Source: Pseudoclavibacter sp. RFBB5
GTDB taxonomy: Bacteria; Actinomycetota; Actinomycetes; Actinomycetales; Microbacteriaceae
Direction of reading: 5' to 3'
NCBI RefSeq assembly: GCF_002931555.1
Contig: NZ_PSTZ01000005.1
Coordinates: 248,001-312,000, forward strand
Length of the DNA stretch: 64,000 nucleotides
Positions within the stretch are counted from its first letter, which is position 1. The number at the start of each line of letters is the position of its first letter. Under the pieces are notes generated by a model. That model had not been told where the DNA came from. It saw nothing but the letters and a program-made list of their open reading frames with translations, and made no database searches. Positions 8,109-17,279 of this stretch are shown in pieces. The position numbers and the translations under genes were made by a program.

Positions 8109-9872
8109 GTGGCCGGGCCGCGACGAACGCCAGCGGAGCCGCCCGAGATTCCTGGCTACCTCTACCGAAAGCACTTAGGTTCTGGCGGCTTCTCCGACGT
8201 CTTCCTCTACGAGCAGCAGTTCCCGCGAAGACTCGTCGCGGTCAAGGTGCTGCTGGGCGGTGACGACCTCGGCGAGACGAGCAGGCAGGCGTTCATCGGC
8301 GAGGCCAACCTCATGGCGCAGATGTCGTCGCACCCCTACATCGTCACGATCTTCCAGGCCGACGTCGCGGGCGACGGCCGCCCCTACTTCGTGATGGAGT
8401 TCGCGTCGGGCCTCAGCCTCTCCGAACGCTACAAGCGAGAGCGGATCCCCGTCGAGGAAGTGCTGCGCACGGGGGTGCGCATCTCGAGCGCCGTCGCGAC
8501 CGCACACGCCGTCGGCATCCTGCACCGCGACGTGAAGCCAGCGAACATCCTCACGAACGACTTCGGCTGGCCGGCGCTCACCGACTTCGGCATCTCCTCC
8601 GCGGTCGACGATGAGCTCGCGGACGCCGGCGATCTCGTCGAGTCCGCCCCGGCAGGGGGCGGCGGGTTGTCGGTGCCCTGGTCCCCGCCGGAGATGTTCG
8701 AGGACGAACCGAAGCCCGACGTGCGCAGCGAGGTCTTCTCGCTCGGCGCGACCGTCTACTCGCTGGTCGCAGGGCACACCCCGTTCGAACGCCCGGGGCA
8801 GAAGAACTCAACGCTCGACCTCATCTCCCGCATCGAGCGCGGATCCATCTCACCCATCGACCGCGGGGACGTCCCCAGGTCGCTCGTGAGCGTGCTCCAC
8901 AAGGCGATGGCCCGCAACCCCGCCCACCGCTACCAGAGCGCGGTCGAGTTCGCGTACGCGCTGCAGCGGGTCGAGCTCGAGCTGAACTACGCGCCGACCG
9001 CGATCGACGTGCCCAACATGACGATCTCCGCTCCCATCGCGACCGGGGGTGGGGATGCGGATGCGACGAGCCTGCGGCCCGTCTCGCTGGTCAACGCGCA
9101 GGTCCACGAAGGGGCCCGCGCGAGCAAGGCCGAGCTGACGTCCGCCCGCGCGGTCGTCCGAGTCGCCGCGCAGCAGTCGCCAGGTGGGTTCGCCGCGCGG
9201 TACGAGACGGCCAGCGGCCCACGGACCGGCAGGAGGCCCCGGGGCGCCGAGCACCCGGCCGCGCAGCCGAGCGATGACTCCGGACCGACGACAGCCCGCC
9301 GCATCACGACACCGGGCCACGCATCCGCCGGTCCAGCGCCGATCGCGCCCTCATTCGGGGGCGCACCCGGAAGCCAGCAGATCGGTGACGCGCGCGTCGA
9401 GGCGACGATGGCCGACGACCTGGCCGGTGTCAGCGAGGCCAACGCGGCGGCCGCCAGGCGCAGGCCCTCGCGGAACGCGCTCGTCGGTCTCATCGCGGGC
9501 GGCCTCGTCGTCGTCATCGGCGTTGCCGCCGCCGCCGCGTGGATGCTCACCCCCGGGGACGAGGAGATCGGCCGCGCCACCGCCACCCCAGTGTCCATCG
9601 ACGCTGGTGGCTTCCCTCCCGTGCTCGTCGCCCCCGTCGCCGTCCGCAGCCCAGACGGCGCCGTCACCTTCTCGTGGTCGAACCCCGACCCGCAGCCCGG
9701 CGACGTCTACTACTGGACCGTCGGAGAGAACGGCAAGGACGGCGCGACGACAAGTGAGACATGGGTCGTGATCCCGGGAGTACCGGAGGGCGCCCAGGCC
9801 TGCATCGAGGTGGAAGTGCGGCGCGGCGGGAAGGTCAGTCCGGAACCGCTCGATGTCTGCTACCCGCAATGA
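8109..9872 (+). CDS. Transmembrane serine/threonine protein kinase
   Basis: This 587-residue Hanks-type kinase has glycine loop LGSGGFSDV (about 22-30), ATP Lys in VAVKVLL (about 44-50), catalytic HRDVKPANIL (about 139-148), DFGISS (about 159) and a PE motif in WSPPEMF. The activation segment lacks the usual Thr-x-Thr pair and is Gly/Ser-rich. A juxtamembrane linker (about 300-455) leads to one TM helix (NALVGLIAGGLVVVIGVAAA, about 457-480). A short extracytoplasmic domain of about 95 residues follows, with Fn3-like features (PVAVRSPDGAVTFSWSNPDP) and two Cys, perhaps a sensor. There are no PASTA repeats. It sits between two FHA genes, and its stop overlaps an upstream ATG of the next gene. 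Confidence 0.93.
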   Translation: MAGPRRTPAEPPEIPGYLYRKHLGSGGFSDVFLYEQQFPRRLVAVKVLLGGDDLGETSRQAFIGEANLMAQMSSHPYIVTIFQADVAGDGRPYFVMEFASGLSLSERYKRERIPVEEVLRTGVRISSAVATAHAVGILHRDVKPANILTNDFGWPALTDFGISSAVDDELADAGDLVESAPAGGGGLSVPWSPPEMFEDEPKPDVRSEVFSLGATVYSLVAGHTPFERPGQKNSTLDLISRIERGSISPIDRGDVPRSLVSVLHKAMARNPAHRYQSAVEFAYALQRVELELNYAPTAIDVPNMTISAPIATGGGDADATSLRPVSLVNAQVHEGARASKAELTSARAVVRVAAQQSPGGFAARYETASGPRTGRRPRGAEHPAAQPSDDSGPTTARRITTPGHASAGPAPIAPSFGGAPGSQQIGDARVEATMADDLAGVSEANAAAARRRPSRNALVGLIAGGLVVVIGVAAAAAWMLTPGDEEIGRATATPVSIDAGGFPPVLVAPVAVRSPDGAVTFSWSNPDPQPGDVYYWTVGENGKDGATTSETWVVIPGVPEGAQACIEVEVRRGGKVSPEPLDVCYPQ

Positions 9873-9898
9873 GCGCGCCGATCCGCCATGATGGACCC

Positions 9899-10690
9899 AT
9901 GAGTGAAAGCAAGTACACCTCTGCGGTCGACGCGAGCGAGATCCCGGAAGAGGCCGTCGAGATCTCCGACAGCGACGAGCGAGTCGTCAGCGAGGTGCCG
10001 CCACTCGGACCGCTGCGCGTCGAATTCGTGGGGGAATGGTACGAACTGGACCCGGCGGCGCCGTTCACGATCGGCCGCGACGCGGACCTCGTCATCGACG
10101 AGAACCCGTACCTGCACCGACAGTTCCTCGTGCTCCAGGCCGAGTTCGGCATGTGGTGGCTCTCCAACGTGGGCTCCGTGCTCTCGGCCACGGTCACCGA
10201 CGACTCGGGCCAGGTGCAGTCCTGGCTGTCGCCCGGCGCGAAGCTGCCGGTCGTCTTCCAGCACATGCAGGTCATGTTCACGGCCGGCTCCACGACGTAC
10301 GACTTCGCCATCCACTCGGCGTCGGACTTCTACAACACGTCCCACGTCAACATGTCCCCATCCGGCAACACGACGCAGGCCGTCATCCACCTCACCGAGA
10401 CGCAGCGCGAGCTGATCCTCGCGCTGGCGGAGGACGTCCTGCGCAACTCCGTTCCGGGGCGCGGCGTCATCCCGAGCTCGGCGGATGCGGCCGCTCGCCT
10501 CGGCTGGACGCTCCCGACCTTCAACCGGAAGCTCGACAACGTGTGCGACAAGCTCGACAAGTTCGGCGTCTCTGGACTGCGGGGCGGGCGCAGCAAGCTC
10601 GCGTCCAACCGCCGCGCCCGCCTCGTCGAGTACGCCATCTCGACGCGTCTCGTGACTCCGGAGGACCTCGACATCCTCGACCGCCGCTGA
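9899..10690 (+). CDS. FHA-like protein with C-terminal helix-turn-helix domain
   Basis: The protein has 263 residues. After an acidic N-terminus, about 35-140 forms a divergent FHA-like fold: FTIGRDADL is present, but the usual SxxH is YLHRQF and the NGT-type loop is degenerate (NVGS). Residues about 160-255 (ETQRELILALAEDVLRN through LGWTLPTFNRKLDNVCDKL) resemble a winged or sigma-region-4-like HTH with a basic tail (GGRSKLASNRRARL). It could therefore carry a phosphorylation signal to DNA. An earlier ATG at 9869 overlaps the kinase stop; ATG 9899 was chosen because CATGAT lies 6 nt upstream. DNA binding is inferred, not demonstrated. Confidence 0.82.
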   Translation: MSESKYTSAVDASEIPEEAVEISDSDERVVSEVPPLGPLRVEFVGEWYELDPAAPFTIGRDADLVIDENPYLHRQFLVLQAEFGMWWLSNVGSVLSATVTDDSGQVQSWLSPGAKLPVVFQHMQVMFTAGSTTYDFAIHSASDFYNTSHVNMSPSGNTTQAVIHLTETQRELILALAEDVLRNSVPGRGVIPSSADAAARLGWTLPTFNRKLDNVCDKLDKFGVSGLRGGRSKLASNRRARLVEYAISTRLVTPEDLDILDRR

Positions 10691-10888
10691 CACCGCCTGG
10701 CAGCCGCCAGAGTCGTCCGGGAGAGTCCCGCCGAGCGCCCGGCAGCCTCGCCGAGTTCCGAGGAGCATCGCCGACTCCCGAGGAGGAGGGGAGCCCGCGC
10801 GGTCGCGCCCGCGTCCGCTCCTCGTGCACAATGATGTCCGGTGCGCCTTGCGTGAGGCGCTGAGGATCTCTGCTGGGGGTGGGGAAGC

Positions 10889-13800
10889 ATGCGCCGAACA
10901 GCGCCGAGGCCGAGGGGCCGCCGCCAGCTGGCGATGACGCTCGTCCTCGCCCTCCTCGTGGGAACCCCCCTGCTGTTCGCGCTCCTCCACGAGGGGTTCG
11001 CGGCCGCCGAGATCGAGGTGGAGAGCAGCGACGTCTGGGTCTCGAACAGCCAGGACCTCCGGGCGGGGCGCCTGAACGCGCAGATCCAGGAGCTCGACGC
11101 GAGCGTGAGCCTCGTCACCGCAGACGTGGGCATCCTGCAGGACGGTGACACCGTGTTCCTGCATGACCAGACGAGCGGCTCCCTCGGACGGGTCGACCCG
11201 GCGCTCACCGACCTGCGGGAGAGCATCCTGACGCCTGCCGGCAGTCGCAGCTCGTATGGGGGCGGTGTGATCGCGCTCCTCGACCCGGCAACCGGCAGGC
11301 TATGGCTCATCGATGCCGCCCAGCCGCTCGCCTTCGACGCGGCGACCGCGGAGCCGGTCGCGGAGCTCGGCGCCCACGCGCAGGTCGTCGTCACGCCGCT
11401 CGGCACGGTGCTCGCGGTCTCGCCCGAGAAGCAGCAGATCCTGCGCATGGAGGGCCTCGGCGCCGAGCAGAGCTGGGAACCCCTCGCGGGTTCCCCCGGC
11501 GAGTACGAGCTGACCGCTGTCGGGGAGCAGCCGGTGGTCTTCGACCGCGAGGCTGGCTCGCTGCTGGTCGACGGCGAGGCCAGGCCGGTTCCTGAGACGG
11601 CGCTCCGCGTGCAGCTGCCAGGCGCGGCGGCCCCCGAGATCGTGTTCGCGACCGTCGACGGAGCCCTTCGTGTGCCCCTGGACGGCGGCGACCCGGTCAG
11701 CGTGCCCGCCGGCATCGACGGCTCTCTGGCCACGCCGGAGGGCACCGCGCGTCCCGCGGTGGTCGGCGGATGCACGCACGCGGCGTGGGCGCAGACCGCC
11801 ACGACGATGGTCGCGTGCGGTGGCGGCGAGCCGCGCATCCAGTCGATGTCGACGCCGCCGCTCGGCGAGATCCTCTTCCGGGTCAACCGCAACGTCGTCG
11901 CCCTCAACGACGTCGCGACGGGCCAGGTGTGGCTGCCGCAGGAGAACATGCGGCTCGTCGAGAACTGGAACGAGCTCGTGCCGCCCGAGGACGCCGACGG
12001 CGTCGAGGGGGAGAACGAGGCGACCGAGGAGTCGTTCGAGGCGACACTCGCCGAGCGGGGCGAGGTGAACACGCCACCAGACCTGGTGGATGACGTCTTC
12101 GGCGTGCGCGCCGGATCCACGGGGTATCTGACGGTGCTCGACAACGACTCGGATGTCGACGGCGACATCCTCACGATCACCGGACTCGCGGGGGACGTGC
12201 CGGAGTCCTTCGGCGAGCTGCGCCTCATCGACGACGGGCGCGCCCTCCAGTTCCGTGCCGCAGACGGGGCCTCCGGCGAGCAGACGCTCACCTACACGGC
12301 GACCGACGGCAGACAGGGCGGCGTCGCCGAGGCGCGGCTCACGATCCGGATCCAGCCCGCGGATGCCGAGAACCAGGCGCCCACGACGAACAGGACCAGC
12401 ACGGTCGCCGTCGAGGCCGGCCAGAAGATCTCCTACAACGTCATCCCCGACTGGATCGACCCGGACGGCGACCCCATCTTCCTGCAGGGGGCGACGGCAC
12501 CGGTCGGCGACGCCATCGGCTTCACACCAGACGGCCGCATCACCTTCACGGCGGCCAGTGCGGAGCTGGGGGAGCGCGTCGTGCCCTATCTCGTCTCGGA
12601 CGGCTCCTCGCAGGCCGCCGGCGAGCTGCGCATCCGCGTCGAGGCGCCAGGCACACTCGGCCCGATCGGGACGCCCGACTACGCGAGGGGCGTGCTCGGC
12701 GAGACCGTGACCGCGCAGCCGCTCGTCAACGACCTCTCGCCGAACGGGCAGGCCCTCGGCCTCGTCGAGATCGCGGAGCTCGGCACGGCGACCGGAGGGG
12801 CCAGCTTCAACCCCGACCTCGGCACGGTGACCTTCACCTCCGAGACCGCGATGACCGCCTACGTGCAGTACACCGTCACGGCCGGGGCCGCCACCTCGGT
12901 CGGGATCATCCGCTTCGACGTCGAGGACGCCGCGGCGGAGCCCACGCAGGTGACCGCCGTCCGCGACCTCGCCTACCTGCGCCCTGGCCAGTCGAACGCC
13001 GTCGACGTGCTGGGCAACGACGTGTCGACGGGCACGGGTGTGCTCTCCGTGCAGAGCGTCGAGACGACGGATGAGGCGCGGATCGCGGGACTCGCCGTCG
13101 AACTCATCGACAACACGATCGTCCGCCTCTCCTCGCAGGCGGCGATCCAGCAGGCCATCGAGCTGCCGTACACGATCACCGACGGGGCGTCGACGTCCGT
13201 CGGCTACATCGTCGTCGTCCCGGTCGAGCCAGCCGTCACACACGAGCCCCCCGTCGCCGTCGACGACACCAGGCGGGTGCGGGCCGGCGACTACACGAGC
13301 GTCTCCGTGCTCGAGAACGACTCGCACCCGGACGAGGCGCAGATGTCGCTCGCGCCGGAGCTCAACAACGTGCAGGTCGGCGACGGCTACACGTTCGTCT
13401 CCGGCGACGACGTCCGCCTCCAGGCGCCGAGCGAGCCGGGCACCTACTCGCTCGGGTACACCGTCGTCGACGAGCACGGCGAGCAGGCCGGCGCGAACCT
13501 CACCTTCCAGGTGACGGCCCCAGACGAGTCGAGCAACCGGCCGCCGGAGCCAGGCACCGACACCGCCAGGGTCTTCGAGGGCGCCAGCGTGCGCATCGAG
13601 GTGCCCCTGAACGGCATCGACCCGGACGGCGACTCCGTCGAGCTCACGCAGCTCGTCGACGTCCCCAAGCTCGGCTCGGTGCGGGAAGTCACGCAGACCT
13701 CCTTCATCTACGAGGCCTTCGCGGGCGCCTCCGGAACGGACGTGCTGCGCTACGAGGTCGTCGACGGCTACGGCCAGCGAGCCGAGGGCACCATCAAGGT

Positions 13801-16237
13801 GGGCGTCGTCGCCCGCCCCACCGCCACGGCGCCACCAGTCGCCGTCGATGACACCGTGCGCGCCAAGCCCGGCTCGCGCATCGCGGTCCCCGCGCTGCAG
13901 AACGACTCCGACCCGAACGGCTACCCGCTCGAGCTCGTTCCGGAGCTCGTCGGGGTCGACGCGAGCCTCGACGCCGAGGTCGACGGCGACTCCGTCATCG
14001 TCACGGTCCCGGGCGACGGCGAGTTCGTCTCCGTGCCCTACACGATCACCAACGGCCAGGGAGGTCAGGACGCCGCGTTCATCCACATCACGATCAGCGC
14101 GGATGCCCCGACCCTCCCGCCGACCGCGACCGACCACGTCGTCCGTCTCGACGACTTCGCCGGCGCGGAGACGCTGAGCGTCAACGTGCGCGACGGCGCG
14201 ACGAACCCAGGCGGGCGGGTGAGCGAGCTCGCCGTCGACCTCGTGGGGGCCGGGGCCGGGGCGGCGCAGGTCGAAGAGGACGGACGCGTGACGGTGACGC
14301 TCAGCGACGTCAGGCAGATCATCGTCTACCGGCTGACAGCAGCGGACACAGGGCTCACGGCGGCCGGATTCCTCATGGTCCCCGCCCTCATCACCGAGGA
14401 GTCGAAGCGGCAGTCGCCGTTCCTCATCCCCGACCTCCCCGCGCAGAAGGTCAAGGTCGGCGAGTCGATCTCGTGGAACGTCAACGACCTCGTCCGGGCG
14501 CCCTCCGGCAACCGCGTCGTGATCATCAACCCGGAGGAGGCGTGGGCCGAGCAGGCAGACGGCAGCCCCATCGTGCAGAGCGACACCGAGCTCAGGTTCA
14601 CGCCGAAGCCAGGGTTCCGCGGGCCCGCATCCATCACCTTCCAGGTGTCGGATGCGGACGGCGACAACGACCCGAACGCCGGCATCGCGACCATCCGGGT
14701 GCCGATCGCCGTCGGCGACCCCGACTTCTTCGACGTGGCCCCCACATTCGTCGCCCCGCAGCTCACCATCGAGCAGGGCACGGAGCAGAGCTTCGACCTG
14801 AGCACCGCCACGGGGCACCCCAACAAGGACGTCGTGCCCCAGGTGCAGTTCTCGAAGCTCACGGGCGGAGCGGGAGACCTCACGGCGTCCCTCGACGGCA
14901 GCACCGTCAAGGTCGGGGCCGGCGTCACCGCGAAGGTCGGCACGGTCGCGAAGTACACGGTCACGTACACGTTCCGCGAGTTCGTGCAGACGGGCACCGT
15001 CACCGTAACGGTCGTCTCGACCTCGAAGCCGCTGCCGCGCGCCGTGCCGGACGAGCAGCTCGCCCGACGCAACGAGCCCGTCACCATGAACGTCACCGCA
15101 AACGACTTCAACCCGTTCCCCGAGTCGCCCCTCGAGCTCCTCGCCGCGAGCGACGTGTCTGGCGGTGCCGAGAAGGCTGCCGTGTCAATCGTGGACGGGC
15201 AGCTGCGGATCGTCCCGGCCACGAACTTCATCGGCACCATCACGGTCAGCTACCGCATCGGCGACCAGACCGGCGACCCCCTCCGCGAGACGACCGGCCT
15301 GGCAACCGTCGAGGTGCAGGACGTGCCAGGCATCCCCACGTCGGTGACGCTCGAGAAGGGCAGCTCGCTCGGCACGCTCGTCGTGGGCTGGTCGAGCGCC
15401 ATCTCCAACGGCTCCGAGATCACCGGATACGAGGTGACGCTCACCGGGGGAAACAGCCCCATCGTGCGCAACGTCGATGGGTCGGTGTTCAGCGTCACGT
15501 TCACGGGCGAGGACGGGCTCAAGGTCGGCGTCCAGTACTCGGCCACGGTGCGCGCGACGAACGCGCTCGGAATCGGAAACCCCTCGGAGCCCTCTGGAAC
15601 CGACAAGCCGATCAACCTGCCGACGGCGCCCCAGTCGGTGAGCGTCCCTGACCGCCTGACCGCTCCGGGCGAGACGACCGGCACGCTCACCGCCGAGTGG
15701 TCCGCGCCCAGCAGCGACGGGGGCGGGCTCACCGGCTACGACGTGAGCGTGCAGATCGGCACGGCCACCCCAGCGGTCACCAGCGTCCCCCCGACCCAAC
15801 TCAGTCTCGACATCACCGGCATCACCGTGCCGAAGTACGGATCGACCCCTGTCCGCGTCGTCGTCACCGCGAAGAACACCGCCGGAACGGCCACCTCCGC
15901 GAACCCCGCCATCGGCAACCTGCGCTACACGCCGCTCTACAAGGTCGCGGTCACGGGCGGCAAGGCCGTGCCCGGACAACCGGATGAGGTGAAGAGCTTC
16001 ATCATCAAGGGCGAGGACTTCTCGGATGTCGACTCCTACACGGTCAAGTGCTACAGCAACGGCAAGCAGGGCGCCGACAAGTCGGTCGGAGAGCAGTCGA
16101 ACGTAAGCGGCACCGCACTCAAGGCGGAGGGCGGCGTCGTCGTCCCGGAATGCAAGGGCAGCCTCGGCGGGTACTGGGTGGAGATCTTCCAGGACGGCGT
16201 CTTCGTCGTCAAGAGCGACGTGCTCGAGAAGTGGTAG
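10889..16237 (+). CDS. Giant membrane-anchored Ig/cadherin-like and Fn3 repeat protein
   Basis: The protein has 1782 residues. A basic N-terminus and one hydrophobic segment (LAMTLVLALLVGTPLLFALL, about 15-34) act as signal anchor. Residues about 60-390 look like a beta-propeller (repeated VFLHDQ / LWLID / VLAVSP strands). About eleven repeats of roughly 97 residues follow, starting near 395, 495, 590, 684, 785, 883, 981, 1076, 1181, 1285 and 1384, with cores such as VDDTRRVRAGDYTSVSVLEND (split across VDD and LEND) and DPDGD. These match tandem-95/cadherin-like Ig domains. Two Fn3 domains (about 1482 and 1580) and a C-terminal module with three Cys complete it. No sortase signal is present. 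Residues after the anchor should lie outside the cell, probably as a fibre or adhesin. Confidence 0.9.
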   Translation: MRRTAPRPRGRRQLAMTLVLALLVGTPLLFALLHEGFAAAEIEVESSDVWVSNSQDLRAGRLNAQIQELDASVSLVTADVGILQDGDTVFLHDQTSGSLGRVDPALTDLRESILTPAGSRSSYGGGVIALLDPATGRLWLIDAAQPLAFDAATAEPVAELGAHAQVVVTPLGTVLAVSPEKQQILRMEGLGAEQSWEPLAGSPGEYELTAVGEQPVVFDREAGSLLVDGEARPVPETALRVQLPGAAAPEIVFATVDGALRVPLDGGDPVSVPAGIDGSLATPEGTARPAVVGGCTHAAWAQTATTMVACGGGEPRIQSMSTPPLGEILFRVNRNVVALNDVATGQVWLPQENMRLVENWNELVPPEDADGVEGENEATEESFEATLAERGEVNTPPDLVDDVFGVRAGSTGYLTVLDNDSDVDGDILTITGLAGDVPESFGELRLIDDGRALQFRAADGASGEQTLTYTATDGRQGGVAEARLTIRIQPADAENQAPTTNRTSTVAVEAGQKISYNVIPDWIDPDGDPIFLQGATAPVGDAIGFTPDGRITFTAASAELGERVVPYLVSDGSSQAAGELRIRVEAPGTLGPIGTPDYARGVLGETVTAQPLVNDLSPNGQALGLVEIAELGTATGGASFNPDLGTVTFTSETAMTAYVQYTVTAGAATSVGIIRFDVEDAAAEPTQVTAVRDLAYLRPGQSNAVDVLGNDVSTGTGVLSVQSVETTDEARIAGLAVELIDNTIVRLSSQAAIQQAIELPYTITDGASTSVGYIVVVPVEPAVTHEPPVAVDDTRRVRAGDYTSVSVLENDSHPDEAQMSLAPELNNVQVGDGYTFVSGDDVRLQAPSEPGTYSLGYTVVDEHGEQAGANLTFQVTAPDESSNRPPEPGTDTARVFEGASVRIEVPLNGIDPDGDSVELTQLVDVPKLGSVREVTQTSFIYEAFAGASGTDVLRYEVVDGYGQRAEGTIKVGVVARPTATAPPVAVDDTVRAKPGSRIAVPALQNDSDPNGYPLELVPELVGVDASLDAEVDGDSVIVTVPGDGEFVSVPYTITNGQGGQDAAFIHITISADAPTLPPTATDHVVRLDDFAGAETLSVNVRDGATNPGGRVSELAVDLVGAGAGAAQVEEDGRVTVTLSDVRQIIVYRLTAADTGLTAAGFLMVPALITEESKRQSPFLIPDLPAQKVKVGESISWNVNDLVRAPSGNRVVIINPEEAWAEQADGSPIVQSDTELRFTPKPGFRGPASITFQVSDADGDNDPNAGIATIRVPIAVGDPDFFDVAPTFVAPQLTIEQGTEQSFDLSTATGHPNKDVVPQVQFSKLTGGAGDLTASLDGSTVKVGAGVTAKVGTVAKYTVTYTFREFVQTGTVTVTVVSTSKPLPRAVPDEQLARRNEPVTMNVTANDFNPFPESPLELLAASDVSGGAEKAAVSIVDGQLRIVPATNFIGTITVSYRIGDQTGDPLRETTGLATVEVQDVPGIPTSVTLEKGSSLGTLVVGWSSAISNGSEITGYEVTLTGGNSPIVRNVDGSVFSVTFTGEDGLKVGVQYSATVRATNALGIGNPSEPSGTDKPINLPTAPQSVSVPDRLTAPGETTGTLTAEWSAPSSDGGGLTGYDVSVQIGTATPAVTSVPPTQLSLDITGITVPKYGSTPVRVVVTAKNTAGTATSANPAIGNLRYTPLYKVAVTGGKAVPGQPDEVKSFIIKGEDFSDVDSYTVKCYSNGKQGADKSVGEQSNVSGTALKAEGGVVVPECKGSLGGYWVEIFQDGVFVVKSDVLEKW

Positions 16238-16310
16238 CCCGAATGTCGGTGGCCGAGCAGACAATGACCAGAACCGGCGCGCAGCGGCGTCGCCAGCAGG
16301 AGGAGCCCCT

Positions 16311-17279
16311 ATGACCGTGACCGAAGAGCAGGCCGCCTGGTTCCAGGACGCCTTCGAGCGACTGACCGCCAACATCGAGCAGGCGGTCGTCGGCAAGCGG
16401 CACGTCGTCGAGCTCACCCTCACGACCCTCTTCAGTCAGGGGCACCTCCTCCTCGAGGACGTGCCAGGCACCGGCAAGACGGTGCTCGCGAAGGCCCTCG
16501 CCAAGACGATCGATGGCACCAACAGCCGCGTGCAGTTCACGCCAGACCTGCTGCCCTCCGACGTCACCGGCGTCACGATCTTCGATCAGGTGAAGCGCGA
16601 CTTCGAGTTCCACCCCGGCCCCATCTTCGCCTCCATCGTGCTCGCCGACGAGATCAACCGCGCCTCGCCGAAGACGCAGTCCGCGCTGCTCGAGGTCATG
16701 GAGGAGGGGCGGGTCACCGTCGACGGAACGCCGCATCCCGTGCCGTCGCCGTTCCTCGTCATCGCGACCCAGAACCCCGTCGAGCAGGCCGGCACCTACA
16801 AGCTGCCGGAAGCGCAGCTCGACCGCTTCCTCATGAAGACCTCCCTCGGCTATCCCGACCACGAGAGCACCGTGCGCCTGCTCATGGATGCGGGAAACCG
16901 GCAGCGAGCCGACAGCGTGCCCGCCATCCTCCACGCCGAGAACGTCGTCGTCATGCAGCAGCTCGCCGCCGACGTGCACGTCGACGAGTCGATCATGGCC
17001 TACGTCTCGGAGATCGTCACCGCCACGCGCGCCGACCGAGACGTGCTCGTCGGCGTCTCCGTCCGCGGCGCGCTTGCGCTCGCCCGCGCCGTGAAGGCCT
17101 GGGCCCTCGCGCACGGCCGCCGCTACGTCATTCCCGACGATGTGCGCACCCTCGCGCACCCCGTGCTCGCACACCGGCTCATCCTCGACCCGGAAGCCGA
17201 GTTCTCGGGCACCACGCCAGACCAGGTCATCGACCGGTGCCTCCTCGAGGTCGACCCACCCCAGCACCGAGCCGCGTAG
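16311..17279 (+). CDS. MoxR-family AAA+ ATPase (locus A)
   Basis: This 322-residue MoxR ATPase is complete: Walker A EDVPGTGKT (about 52-60), the MoxR signature FTPDLLPSDVTG (about 76-87), Walker B LADEINRASPKTQ (about 112-124), sensor 1 IATQNP (about 148) and the arginine-finger region EAQLDRF (about 168). AGGAGG lies 8 nt before ATG. MoxR proteins act as chaperone-like ATPases, nearly always beside DUF58 and vWA or transglutaminase genes, as here. The stop overlaps the GTG of the DUF58 gene by one base. It is paralogous to the ATPase at 30865-31908. The target may be the giant Ig protein just upstream (inference). Confidence 0.95.
   Translation: MTVTEEQAAWFQDAFERLTANIEQAVVGKRHVVELTLTTLFSQGHLLLEDVPGTGKTVLAKALAKTIDGTNSRVQFTPDLLPSDVTGVTIFDQVKRDFEFHPGPIFASIVLADEINRASPKTQSALLEVMEEGRVTVDGTPHPVPSPFLVIATQNPVEQAGTYKLPEAQLDRFLMKTSLGYPDHESTVRLLMDAGNRQRADSVPAILHAENVVVMQQLAADVHVDESIMAYVSEIVTATRADRDVLVGVSVRGALALARAVKAWALAHGRRYVIPDDVRTLAHPVLAHRLILDPEAEFSGTTPDQVIDRCLLEVDPPQHRAA

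Noticed and set aside
11300-14818. A 1172-codon minus-strand frame opposite the giant Ig-repeat gene
   Set aside because: It has no recognisable motif, strongly biased composition, and no SD or -10 box. The plus frame has regular 97-residue repeats.
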